Origin: Pseudoxanthomonas sp. GM95
Lineage (GTDB): Bacteria > Pseudomonadota > Gammaproteobacteria > Xanthomonadales > Xanthomonadaceae
Direction of reading: 5' to 3'
Assembly (NCBI RefSeq): GCF_900109775.1
Contig: NZ_FOAX01000001.1
Coordinates: 1,426,001 to 1,490,000, forward strand
DNA length: 64,000 nucleotides
Every line of letters begins with the position of its first letter. Position 1 is the stretch's first letter. The notes beneath the pieces are model-generated. The model was not told where the DNA came from and made no database searches. It was given only the letters and a program-made list of their open reading frames with translations. Made by a program: the position numbers and the translations under genes. This document shows, piece after piece, positions 19,796 through 28,364 of the stretch.

Positions 19796-19882
19796 GGTAG
19801 TTCCAGGGAAAGCGGGCAGGCGGGCCGCGCCCGCTCCTTATGACCGGACGCGGCGGGAAGCACGGTGAACGCGGTGGCGGGA

Positions 19883-20620
19883 TTAAGCGGCACAGCGGTT
19901 CACCAGGGGCATCGTGCCGGCATCCTGCATCTGCGCCGGCGTCGCGGTGCCGACGGCGTCGGCAGGAAATTCGATCCGCACTTTCGGATAGCTGCCCTTG
20001 GCATCGCGGATGTTGCCCACGCCTTCGAAGCGCATCAGTCGGTGGCTGGCGTTGTCGTAGGTCACGGTGATGCTGGGCGCGATCGCGCCGTACCACGCAT
20101 CCAGGGCCAGCTTGAACTGATGGGTCTGATCCTTGCTCGCCATGGGCTGGATGCGCAGGTCCAGGTTGCCTTGGCGCAAAGGCACCAGGAAGGCGATCTG
20201 GGTGTCCTGGCCGTTCACCAGGCCGTCCCAGTGCTTGCGCACGTAGCTGTCGAAGCCTGCGTCGATGACCTGCGCGGCCTGTGTCTTCAGCGCCTTGGCC
20301 TGCTCCTTGCCGCCTTCGCTGCTGAAGACCTCGCGCGCGCCGCCCTGGCCACGCACGCCCTCACGGTAATGGGCACGCGCGTCGACCAGCTCGAAATCCG
20401 GCGCAGCACTGCCATCGGACACCTGCTTGCGCGCGAACGGCTGGCCGTTCGGGCAGCGATACAGCACCGTCCGCGCGCCACCGTCGCCAATCCAATGCGA
20501 CTCCTTGTAGAGCACGCTGCCTGAAGCCGCATAGGCGACCCCTTCGTAGTGGGTAATGGCAGGCGCAGCCGAAGCCGCTGCGGAGGACAGGGCCAGGGCG
20601 AGTGCGATCAACTTGGGCAT
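19883..20620 (-). CDS. Conserved secreted protein of unknown function
   Basis: The 245-residue protein starts with a signal peptide (MPKLIALALALSSAAASAAP) and has no further membrane segment. It contains the segment HYEGVAYAASGSVLYKESHW and two widely spaced cysteines (residues 56 and 243). I do not recognise a characterised family. It follows a predicted ECF promoter (20678-20652), with 31 bases from the -10 element to its ATG, and is the first gene of the run leading to the sigma factor. A periplasmic role in the same stress response is plausible but unproven. Confidence 0.8.
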   Translation of the reverse strand: MPKLIALALALSSAAASAAPAITHYEGVAYAASGSVLYKESHWIGDGGARTVLYRCPNGQPFARKQVSDGSAAPDFELVDARAHYREGVRGQGGAREVFSSEGGKEQAKALKTQAAQVIDAGFDSYVRKHWDGLVNGQDTQIAFLVPLRQGNLDLRIQPMASKDQTHQFKLALDAWYGAIAPSITVTYDNASHRLMRFEGVGNIRDAKGSYPKVRIEFPADAVGTATPAQMQDAGTMPLVNRCAA

Positions 20621-20651
20621 GGATCACCTGCGGTGCGTTCGATAATCCACT

Positions 20652-20678
20652 TACGCAGGCAACAGCGACACGGATGCA
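20652..20678 (-). promoter_or_regulatory. Predicted ECF sigma promoter upstream of the sigma-factor gene run
   Basis: On the minus strand, TGCATCC (20678-20672) is followed after 16 bases by CGTA (20655-20652). The flanking CCGGG before the -35 also matches the promoter at 17961. It lies 31 bases before the ATG at 20620. If transcription reads through to 17969, the sigma and anti-sigma genes would be autoregulated. Confidence 0.68.
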
Positions 20679-20778
20679 CCCGGGGCGTTGTCCGACATCG
20701 CGCCGCGCAGTCGGCCGATGGCGTGGCCGCACGCGCATATCGACACTGACCGCCTCAACCCGCGCAAGGGAGTGCGTG

Positions 20779-21186
20779 ATGAAGCTGGTCCTGATGCTGG
20801 CACTATGCGCACTGGCCACCAGTGCCACGGCGCAGTCGGTCTACAGATGCCGTGATGCCGCAGGCGCGGTGGTCTATCAGTCCGCAGCCTGCAGCGGCAA
20901 GACGGAGAAGACCTGGATGGCCGATCCCGGTCTTGCGACGACGGCCTCGGCCGAGCGGCAGGCCGCGGAGCGCAGCATCGCGCGCGATCGCCAATACCTG
21001 CAGGCCAGTAATCGGCCCAAGCCCGTGCGAACCCCGCGCCTGGCGAGCCGCGCATCAACGCGGGCGCTGTCGCCCTGCGAGCGCGAACGCCAGGCCCGCC
21101 ACGCGGCCCATGAGCGCACTGGAGTGCGCTGGTCGTATCGGGAGGCCTCGTACTGGGACGCGCGGGTTTTCAAGGTGTGTCGCTGA
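20779..21186 (+). CDS. Secreted DUF4124-like protein
   Basis: The 135-residue protein has a signal peptide (MKLVLMLALCALATSATAQ) followed by VYRCRDAAGAVVYQSAACSG, the typical start of DUF4124 domains, with paired cysteines. The rest is charged and ends in a cysteine. The family is periplasmic and of unknown function. The ATG at 20779 is preceded by AAGGGAG. It is transcribed divergently from the secreted protein at 19883-20620, and the intervening 158 bases hold that gene's ECF promoter. Confidence 0.82.
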   Translation: MKLVLMLALCALATSATAQSVYRCRDAAGAVVYQSAACSGKTEKTWMADPGLATTASAERQAAERSIARDRQYLQASNRPKPVRTPRLASRASTRALSPCERERQARHAAHERTGVRWSYREASYWDARVFKVCR

Positions 21187-21306
21187 CGCCTGGGCAGGTC
21201 CCAGCAGATGACACACGGCCAGGTCCCGATGTGAACGTCGCCCCGCATTCCAGCGCTGGATGCCGGATAATCCGCCACGTCACAGCATCAAGGCTGCCGC
21301 TGCATC

Positions 21307-23490
21307 GTGTCGCATTCCCGTCCTACTCCCGAGTCGCTGGTGGTGTTGCAGGAGGCTTCCCGGCTGGCGGCCCTGCAAGCCCTCGATGTGCTGGATACTC
21401 CGGCCGAGCCCGTCTTCGACGACCTGGCCTGGCTGGCCGGCCAGCTCTGCGAAGCGCCCATCGCGCTGGTGAGCCTGGTCGATGAAGAGCGCCAGTGGTT
21501 CAAGGCGCGTTGTGGCCTGGCCGCCCAGCAGACGCCGCGCGACATGGCCTTCTGCGCCCACACGATCCTGCGCGACACGCTGATGGAAGTGCCCGATGCC
21601 CTGGAGGATGCGCGGTTTGCTGACAATCCGCTGGTCCTGGGCGCGCCGCACATCCGCTTCTATGCCGGCGCGCCGCTGATCGGCGCCGAAGGGCATCGCT
21701 ACGGCAGCCTGTGCGTGATCGATACCGTGCCGCGCACCTTGAGCCAGGCGCAGCATCGGGGCCTGGTCGCGCTGGCCCGCCAGGTGACCGAAAGCCTGGA
21801 AATGCGCCAACGCAACAGCCAGAGCGAGGCGCGCGAGCAGACCCTGCAGTTGCTGCTGGAGGCCATGCCCGACGCGGTGGTGACCTGCGATGCGCACGGC
21901 AAGCTGTCCGAATTCAATCGCCAGGCCCGTCAATGGCACGGCCTGGACCCGGCCGCGGTGCCGTCCGAGCGCTGGGCCGAGCACTTCAGCCTCTATGAGG
22001 TCGGCATGTCGCGCCTGCTGGAGGTCGATGAGGTACCGCTGGCGCGTGCGCTGCGCGGCCTGCACGTGGTGGAGCTGGAGATCGTCATCTGCGCACGCGG
22101 CCAGCCGCCGCGGCGGGTGCTGTGCAATGCCGAACCGCTGCATGCGCCGGACGGCACGCTGCTGGGCGCGGTCTGCGTGATGCACGACGTCACCCGCCTG
22201 CGCGCATCGCAGGATGCGGCGCAGGTCGAAGCCCAGCGCTTCCGCGATGCATTCTCCGCCGCCGCCCAGGGCATGGCGCTGGTGTCGCTGGAAGGCAAGT
22301 GGCTGGACGTCAACAACGCCGCCTGCGTGATCTTCGGCTACAGCCGCGATGCGTTGATGGCGCTGGATTTCCAGCAGCTGACCCATCCCGACGACCTGCA
22401 GGCCGACTTGGAACTGGTGCACGAACTGCTGGACGGCAAGCGCGTGAGCTACCAGATGGACAAGCGCTATTTCCACAGCGATGGCCACACCATCCGCGCG
22501 CACCTGGCCGTGTCGATGGTGCATGGCGCCGACGGCAAGCCGCTGCATTTCGTCTCGCAGATCCAGGACCTGACCCAGCAGTGGGAAGTCGAGCACGCGC
22601 TGCGGTCCAGCGAAGAGCGGCTGCGCACCATTGCCGACAACGTGCCGGCGATGATCGGCCGCGTCGACCACGACATGCGCTACGAATTCGTCAACGAGCC
22701 CTATGCGCGGTGGTTCGGCCTGACCCCGGCCGACATCGTCGGGCGGCGCATGGGCGACCTGCTGCGCCCCGAACACTGGGAGCGCATCCGCCATCGCGCC
22801 GAGGCGGCGCTGGCGGGCGAGACGGTGTTGTTCGACGCTGATGTGATCGACCGCGAGGGTCAGTTGCGGCACATGCACGCCGCCTACATTCCCACGCCGC
22901 GCGATGCCGATACGGGCGAGCGGATCGGCCGCGGGTTCCACCTGATGGTCAGCGACATGACCGCACAAACGCGCCTGTCGCGGATGCTGGAACAGCGGGC
23001 GATGACCGATGCGCTGACCGGCCTGCCCAATCGTGCGGCCTGGATGGTCGAGCTGGACCTGGAGATCACCCGTGCCCGGACCAGCCAGGTGCCGGTGGCG
23101 ATCATGTTCATCGACCTGGATGGCTTCAAGCAGGTCAACGACACCTACGGGCATGACGTCGGCGATGCGGTGCTGGTGGATTTCGCCGTGCGCCTGCGCG
23201 AGACGCTGCGTGAGGAAGACTTCATCGCGCGCCTGTCCGGCGACGAGTTCGTGGTGCACCTGGGCCCGATGTCCAACGCCGGCGAAGATCCGCAGTTGAT
23301 CGCGGCCAAGGTGATGGCCGGCATGGTGGCGCCGCTGCCGGCGGCCGGACATGGGTTGCGCATCACGCCCAGCATCGGCGTGGCGATTCAGGCCGGGCCG
23401 GATTACGACGCGGCCGAGCTGATGAAGCGCGCCGACGAAGCGATGTACCGGGTCAAGCGCGCCCAGGCGCAGCACATCGCCATTGACTGA
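21307..23490 (+). CDS. GAF-PAS-GGDEF diguanylate cyclase, cytosolic
   Basis: The 727-residue protein has a GAF domain (about 25-160), three PAS domains (about 172-285, 300-420 and 430-550) and a GGDEF domain (about 560-725). The active-site loop reads SGDEF (644-648) instead of GGDEF. The inhibitory-site motif RxxD is present as REED (635-638), five residues upstream. It should make cyclic di-GMP from GTP in response to a small-molecule or redox cue; SGDEF variants are often active. No membrane segment or EAL domain is present. The start is GTG at 21307 with a weak ribosome-binding site. The antisense strand is also open over the whole gene but is a composition artefact. Confidence 0.9.
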   Translation: MSHSRPTPESLVVLQEASRLAALQALDVLDTPAEPVFDDLAWLAGQLCEAPIALVSLVDEERQWFKARCGLAAQQTPRDMAFCAHTILRDTLMEVPDALEDARFADNPLVLGAPHIRFYAGAPLIGAEGHRYGSLCVIDTVPRTLSQAQHRGLVALARQVTESLEMRQRNSQSEAREQTLQLLLEAMPDAVVTCDAHGKLSEFNRQARQWHGLDPAAVPSERWAEHFSLYEVGMSRLLEVDEVPLARALRGLHVVELEIVICARGQPPRRVLCNAEPLHAPDGTLLGAVCVMHDVTRLRASQDAAQVEAQRFRDAFSAAAQGMALVSLEGKWLDVNNAACVIFGYSRDALMALDFQQLTHPDDLQADLELVHELLDGKRVSYQMDKRYFHSDGHTIRAHLAVSMVHGADGKPLHFVSQIQDLTQQWEVEHALRSSEERLRTIADNVPAMIGRVDHDMRYEFVNEPYARWFGLTPADIVGRRMGDLLRPEHWERIRHRAEAALAGETVLFDADVIDREGQLRHMHAAYIPTPRDADTGERIGRGFHLMVSDMTAQTRLSRMLEQRAMTDALTGLPNRAAWMVELDLEITRARTSQVPVAIMFIDLDGFKQVNDTYGHDVGDAVLVDFAVRLRETLREEDFIARLSGDEFVVHLGPMSNAGEDPQLIAAKVMAGMVAPLPAAGHGLRITPSIGVAIQAGPDYDAAELMKRADEAMYRVKRAQAQHIAID

Positions 23491-23500
23491 AGGCGAGGCT

Positions 23501-23522
23501 GCCGGCGCCGTCGGGTGCCGGC
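23501..23522. terminator. Hairpin between convergent genes
   Basis: A 9-bp stem (GCCGGCGCC with GGTGCCGGC, one G-T wobble) and a 4-base loop lie between the ends of the convergent genes at 21307-23490 and 23532-26042. No U-tract follows on either strand, so it may be a weak or Rho-assisted terminator. Confidence 0.4.
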
Positions 23523-23531
23523 AAGCCAGGC

Positions 23532-26042
23532 TCAGTACACGTCGCGGCGGTAGCGGCCTTCGGCGAGCAGGTGATCCATGGGGCTTTCGCCGACCAGCGT
23601 GCGCAAGGCCTGGTCCACGGCCTGCGCCATGCCGACCGCGCTGCCGCAGACATGGATCACGGCGCCGGCATCGAGCTGCGCCAGCAGGGCTTCGCCCTGG
23701 CCTTCGAGCAGGTCCTGCACGTAGTGCGCGCCGCCGGCGTCGCGTGAGTAGGCCAGGTCCAGGCGGGCCAGATGGCCTGACGCCCGCCACTGGTCCAGTT
23801 CATCGCCGAAGAGGAGATCGTGCGCTTCGTTGCGTTCGCCGAACAGCAGCCAGTGGCCGCGGTGGCCTGCCGCGTCGGCGTCGCGCAACAAGCTGCGCAG
23901 GCCGGCGATGCCGGTGCCGTTGCCGATCAGGATCATCGGCCCGCGATCCAGTACGCGATGGAAGCCGGCGTTGCTGCGCACGCGCGCATGCACGATGCCG
24001 CCGAGCGGCGCATGCCGGCCCAGCCAGCCCGAGCCGATGCCGAATTGGCCGTCGTCATGGGTGACCAGGCGCACCACCAAATCGACCAGACCATCGACCG
24101 GGGCCGAGGCGATGGAGTATTCGCGCTCGGCCAGCAGCGGCAGATGGGCCAACCAGTGTTCGGCGTCCTGTTCGGCCACCGCGCGCGGCGGAAGCGCATG
24201 CTGCGCGGCGGCCTCGATCAACGGCACGGCGTGGCCGGCGTGCTGGACCAGCGCCTCGGGCGACAGGCCATCACGCGCCAGCGCGGCCAGCACGCTCGCC
24301 TCGCTGTTGTGCGGCTGGATGCGCAGGATGTCGCCGGCCTGCCAGGTCACGCCTTGCGGCGGGGCCAGGCGCAGATGCCAGACCTCACCGCCGACGCTGC
24401 CGGGATTGAGCAGTGTGCGTTCGGCCAGCCGCCAGGCCTGCAGCGGTTCGTGGCTGGATTCGAACACGTGCTCGACGCCGGTGAGGTCGCTGAGGTGGCG
24501 CTGCCACTGGGTGAGCGCGCGGTCATCGGCCGCATCCACCTGCACGGTGGGGAACAGCGCCGCGGCCCCTTGCTTCGCGAGCCACTGCTCGACCTGCAGG
24601 GCGAAGCCGCAGAAGCGGTCGTACTGCCGATCGCCCAGCGCCAGCACCGCGTAGCGGAGGTCTTCCAGGCGGTGCGACGCTTCGCGCATGTGCTTGTCGA
24701 AGGCCCGCGCAGTATCCGGCGGCTCGCCATCGCCGAAGGTGCTCAGCACCAGCAGCGCGTTGCGCTTGTCCTGCAATTCCTTGGGCTTGAGCTGCGCCAG
24801 CGAGCGCACTTCGGCCGGCATGCCGGCGGCCTGCAGCTGCCCGGCGGCGCGCCAGGCGAGCTGTTCGGCAAAGCCGCTCTGGCTGGCGAAGGCCACCAGC
24901 CACGGTGTGCCGTCGCCAGTCGCCATCGGCGCCAGCGCGCCACGGCTCAGAGCCACCTCACGCTTCTTGCGGCGGCGATCCAGATAAAGCATCCAGCCGG
25001 TGACGAAGAACAGCGGCATGCACAGGCTGGCCAGCATCACCAGCACGCGGCCGGGCAGGCCGAAGAAACTGCCCGAATGCAGCGCGAAGACGCTGGTCAC
25101 CAGCTGCCGGCCCAGCGGCTGATCGGCGTATTGCGTCTGCTTGACGACCTGGCCGCTGCTTGGGTCCAGCTCGACGCTGTCGAAGGCGCGCGGATGCGGC
25201 GCGCTGTCCTGCCGGAAGCGCACGTTCAAGGGCGCGCCGGGGCGATTCGGGAAACGCAGCTCGTAAGCGACGCCCGCCAACGCCGGCGTCTGGTCGAGCG
25301 CCTGCTGGATCGCCGCCAGGTCCACGCGCTTGCCCAGCTTGCCGGCTGGACGACCTTCGTTGCGTTGTTCGCCGCCGAGCACGGCGACAAAGCCCTTGCG
25401 ATACCAGTCGTAAGACCAGTACAGGCCGGTCAGCGCGATCATCAGGTAGAACACCATGCACCAGGTGCCGATTACCGAATGCAGGCTCCACAGGAAGCTG
25501 CGACCGGTGCGCTTCCACTGCACCTGCCACCACTCGCGCGGCGACCACCATCGCCGTGGCCAGCGCAGGTACAGGCCTGAGAGGCAGAAGAACACCAGCG
25601 TGATCACGCACACACCGGTGATCTGCTTGCCGACCTCGCCGGCGACCAGGCGTCGGTGCAGGTCTTCCATGAACTGCAGCACCGGGGTCAGGGTCGGCTC
25701 GGCCAGCGTCTTGCCCGTGTACGGGTCGAAATAGACGCTGCCGTCCACGCCCTTGAAGCGGATGCTGGACAGCCGCTCGCCACTGGGATCGAGATTGAAG
25801 CGCGTGACCTCGGTGTCGGGCTTTGGCCGCAGCTGTTGGACCAATTGCTCGAACGCCAGCGGCGTCGCGCCGGCGCGCTGCTGCGCGGCGATGCTGGTCA
25901 TGGCCGGCGTGGTCCAGTGGACCAGTTCGTCCTCGAACGACAGCGTCGCGCCGCTGATGCCCATCACCGCCAGCACCGTGCCGGCAGTGATACCCAGGAA
26001 CCAGTGCAACTGGAACAGGATGTTCTTCAGCACCGGACACAT
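23532..26042 (-). CDS. PepSY-type membrane reductase fused to flavodoxin and ferredoxin-NADP reductase domains
   Basis: The 836-residue protein joins an N-terminal PepSY-associated membrane part to a sulfite-reductase-flavoprotein-like C-terminus. The membrane part has helices near residues 5-28, 145-165, 190-215 and 335-358. The C-terminus has a flavodoxin domain (about 385-520; SQSGFAEQLA, STFGDGEPPD) and an FAD/NADPH reductase domain (REYSIASAP, GNGTGIAGLRSLL, terminal RYRRDVY). Such fusions pass electrons from NADPH to periplasmic ferric siderophores. Position and divergence from the TonB receptor support this. I chose the ATG at 26042, three residues before the VLKN segment; a GTG at 26033 is an alternative. 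Confidence 0.88.
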   Translation of the reverse strand: MCPVLKNILFQLHWFLGITAGTVLAVMGISGATLSFEDELVHWTTPAMTSIAAQQRAGATPLAFEQLVQQLRPKPDTEVTRFNLDPSGERLSSIRFKGVDGSVYFDPYTGKTLAEPTLTPVLQFMEDLHRRLVAGEVGKQITGVCVITLVFFCLSGLYLRWPRRWWSPREWWQVQWKRTGRSFLWSLHSVIGTWCMVFYLMIALTGLYWSYDWYRKGFVAVLGGEQRNEGRPAGKLGKRVDLAAIQQALDQTPALAGVAYELRFPNRPGAPLNVRFRQDSAPHPRAFDSVELDPSSGQVVKQTQYADQPLGRQLVTSVFALHSGSFFGLPGRVLVMLASLCMPLFFVTGWMLYLDRRRKKREVALSRGALAPMATGDGTPWLVAFASQSGFAEQLAWRAAGQLQAAGMPAEVRSLAQLKPKELQDKRNALLVLSTFGDGEPPDTARAFDKHMREASHRLEDLRYAVLALGDRQYDRFCGFALQVEQWLAKQGAAALFPTVQVDAADDRALTQWQRHLSDLTGVEHVFESSHEPLQAWRLAERTLLNPGSVGGEVWHLRLAPPQGVTWQAGDILRIQPHNSEASVLAALARDGLSPEALVQHAGHAVPLIEAAAQHALPPRAVAEQDAEHWLAHLPLLAEREYSIASAPVDGLVDLVVRLVTHDDGQFGIGSGWLGRHAPLGGIVHARVRSNAGFHRVLDRGPMILIGNGTGIAGLRSLLRDADAAGHRGHWLLFGERNEAHDLLFGDELDQWRASGHLARLDLAYSRDAGGAHYVQDLLEGQGEALLAQLDAGAVIHVCGSAVGMAQAVDQALRTLVGESPMDHLLAEGRYRRDVY

Positions 26043-26134
26043 CCGGTGGCGGGGAGGGCAACAGAACAGATGGCGTGCACGTGTATCACCTGGAGATGAA
26101 CGGGTTTGCCTGTGGCAGCGCAGCATTCTAGACT

Positions 26135-26153
26135 AATGCGACGCATTCGCATC
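26135..26153. promoter_or_regulatory. Possible Fur box between iron-uptake genes
   Basis: A perfect 13-base palindrome (AATGCGACGCATT, 26135-26147) overlaps a second inverted repeat (ATGCGA-N5-TCGCAT, 26136-26152). The resulting hexamer array resembles a Fur-binding site. It lies in the 164-base gap between the divergent reductase and TonB receptor genes, where iron control is expected. The match is by pattern only. Confidence 0.45.
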
Positions 26154-26206
26154 TAACGTCACGGAAGAACGGCGCGGTGTGCTTCTCCACCCCCTACAGG
26201 TCTTCC

Positions 26207-28345
26207 ATGTCCCCGCTTATTCCCAAACTCCTGCCGCTGGCCTTGCTGGCGGCGTTGCCCGCGCTTGCCTCCGAATCCGATCCCCAGGCCACGCTGGCCA
26301 CCAATGAGCCAACCCAGACCGATCTCGACGCGGTGAAGGTCGTGGGCCTGCGCCAGAACGGCTTCACCGTGCCCGACAGCCAGACCGGGCCGTACCGCGG
26401 CCTGGACATGCTGGACGTGCCGGCCAACATCAACGTGGTCTCGCGCGACCTGCTTGATGCGCAGGGCGCGACCGGCCTCTACGACGCGCTGCGCAACGTG
26501 GCCGGCGTGGTCCGCCAGCAGCAGAGTGGGGTGGCGTACGACCAGCTCTCCATCCGCGGCATCAATCTGGACAACCGCTCCAGCTACCTGTTCAACGGCG
26601 TGCTGCCGTTCGACAACAACGTGCCGATCCCGATGGAGGACAAGGAGCGCGTGGAAGTGCTCAAGGGCGCGGCCGCGCTGTACTACGGCTTCGTCACGCC
26701 CGGCGGCGTGGTCAACCTGGTGACCAAGCGCGCGACGGTCAAGCCGATCACCTCGGTGTCGCTGTCGGCAGACGACCAGGGCGGCAGCCAGGTGCATCTG
26801 GATGTCGGGCGCCGTTTCGGCGCGGAGAAGCAGTTCGGCATCCGCGTCAACGCGGTGGACCAGAACGTCCACCTGCCCATCGACGGCGACAACGGCTATC
26901 GCAAGATGGCCAGCGCCGCGCTGGATTGGGACGTCAACAGCCGCCTGAGCCTGCATTACGACGTGGAGCGCATTCGCGCGCGGATCACCGAGCAGGCTGC
27001 GATCGTGCCGCCGTCGGCGGTCAATGGCGTGATTACGCTGCCCAGCCTGCCTGATGCGAGCAAGCTGCTGTCGATGAAGGGCAAGGACACGTTGTCCGAT
27101 GCCACCACGCACCTGCTCAGTGGCGAATACGCCTTGAACGATGCATGGACCGCACGCTTCAGTGCCGGCCAGTCGGTGACGCGCCGCGATCGCTGGCTGT
27201 GGATCTTCGACAATTACAACAAGACCACGGGCGAGGGCACCGTCTACGGTGCCGACCAGCAGGGCCAGGAATACACCAACACCAACGTCCGCGGCAGTGT
27301 GGAAGGCAGCTTCCAGACTGGGCCGGTGATCCACCACCTGCAGGTTGGCGCCGACGCCAACAAGCTCTACCAGCCCAGCTTCAATACCTACATGTACACC
27401 GCTGCGCAGAACATGTACGACGCGGTGACCATCACCTCGCTGACGCGCTCGCCGACCGGGTCGAAGACCACGCTGCGCGACCGCGCGTTCTACGAGCAGA
27501 CCATCCGCGACAGCGGCGTCTACGCGATGGACCGGATGGAGCTGGGCGATCGCTGGCAGGTCATCGGCGCGCTGCGCTACGCCCGCTATGGGACGCGTCA
27601 GCTGAATGCCGATTCCTACAACACCAGCGCGACCACGCCGTCGCTCAGCCTGACCTACAAGCTCTCGCCCAAGGCCACGGTCTACGCGAGTTATGTCGAA
27701 GGCCTGGAGTCGGGCGGCACCGCGCCGAGCACCGCGATCAATGCCGGCCAGGCGCTGCCAGCGGCCGTCAGCCGGCAGAAGGAAGTCGGCACGCGCTACC
27801 GCATGGACAACGGCACGCTGCTGTCGGCATCCGTGTTTCGCCTCGACCAGGCCTCGGCCGATACCGATGACAGCGGCGTCTACGCGCTCAACGGCCAGGC
27901 GCGTTATCAGGGTCTGGAGTTTTCCGCGCAGGGCAACCTGACCGAGAACTTCTCGGCCGTGGTCACCGGCATGCTGCTGGATGCGGAGATCGCCAAGGCG
28001 ACCACCGCCACGCTGGAGGGCAACACGCCCAACAACACGCCCAAGCGCACGGCGAGCCTGTTCTTCAACTATCGCGTGCCGTTCCTGGAAGGACTGTCGG
28101 TGAGCACGGGTGCATTTGCGATGGCGTCGCGGCCGATCGACGACCAGAACCGCGCCAGCATCCCCGGCTACACGACCTATATCGCGGGCGCCGCTTACGC
28201 CACGCGGCTGCATGGCGTGCCGACCACCTTCAAGCTCAACGTGGAAAACCTGACCGACAAGCAGTACTGGAGTGCGGCCGGCAGCGGCCAGCTCGCCGTC
28301 GGCCTGCCGCGCACGGTGAACTTCAATGCCACGTTCGATTTCTGA
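26207..28345 (+). CDS. TonB-dependent siderophore receptor
   Basis: The 712-residue outer-membrane receptor has a signal peptide of about 24 residues. A plug domain follows (about 45-160; LDMLDVPANINVVSRDLL, QLSIRGINLDNRSSY, RVEVLKGAAALYYGF), then a 22-strand barrel ending in the aromatic residue Phe (NFNATFDF). The plug motif and length match ferric-siderophore receptors. The ATG at 26207 begins the signal peptide. It is divergent from the siderophore-type reductase fusion, with a possible Fur box between, and is followed after 19 bases by a secreted protein. The ligand cannot be told from sequence. Confidence 0.93.
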   Translation: MSPLIPKLLPLALLAALPALASESDPQATLATNEPTQTDLDAVKVVGLRQNGFTVPDSQTGPYRGLDMLDVPANINVVSRDLLDAQGATGLYDALRNVAGVVRQQQSGVAYDQLSIRGINLDNRSSYLFNGVLPFDNNVPIPMEDKERVEVLKGAAALYYGFVTPGGVVNLVTKRATVKPITSVSLSADDQGGSQVHLDVGRRFGAEKQFGIRVNAVDQNVHLPIDGDNGYRKMASAALDWDVNSRLSLHYDVERIRARITEQAAIVPPSAVNGVITLPSLPDASKLLSMKGKDTLSDATTHLLSGEYALNDAWTARFSAGQSVTRRDRWLWIFDNYNKTTGEGTVYGADQQGQEYTNTNVRGSVEGSFQTGPVIHHLQVGADANKLYQPSFNTYMYTAAQNMYDAVTITSLTRSPTGSKTTLRDRAFYEQTIRDSGVYAMDRMELGDRWQVIGALRYARYGTRQLNADSYNTSATTPSLSLTYKLSPKATVYASYVEGLESGGTAPSTAINAGQALPAAVSRQKEVGTRYRMDNGTLLSASVFRLDQASADTDDSGVYALNGQARYQGLEFSAQGNLTENFSAVVTGMLLDAEIAKATTATLEGNTPNNTPKRTASLFFNYRVPFLEGLSVSTGAFAMASRPIDDQNRASIPGYTTYIAGAAYATRLHGVPTTFKLNVENLTDKQYWSAAGSGQLAVGLPRTVNFNATFDF

Positions 28346-28364
28346 GCCGAAGGAGCTGACCTAC

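Noticed and set aside
21280..23790. Very long open frame on the minus strand opposite the GGDEF gene
   Set aside because: The plus strand encodes clear GAF, PAS and GGDEF motifs. The minus frame is Arg/His/Gln-rich, without motifs, as expected for antisense of GC-rich coding sequence.
26159..28213. Long minus-strand open frame opposite the TonB receptor
   Set aside because: The plus-strand plug and barrel motifs are decisive; the antisense frame lacks recognisable domains and a ribosome-binding site.
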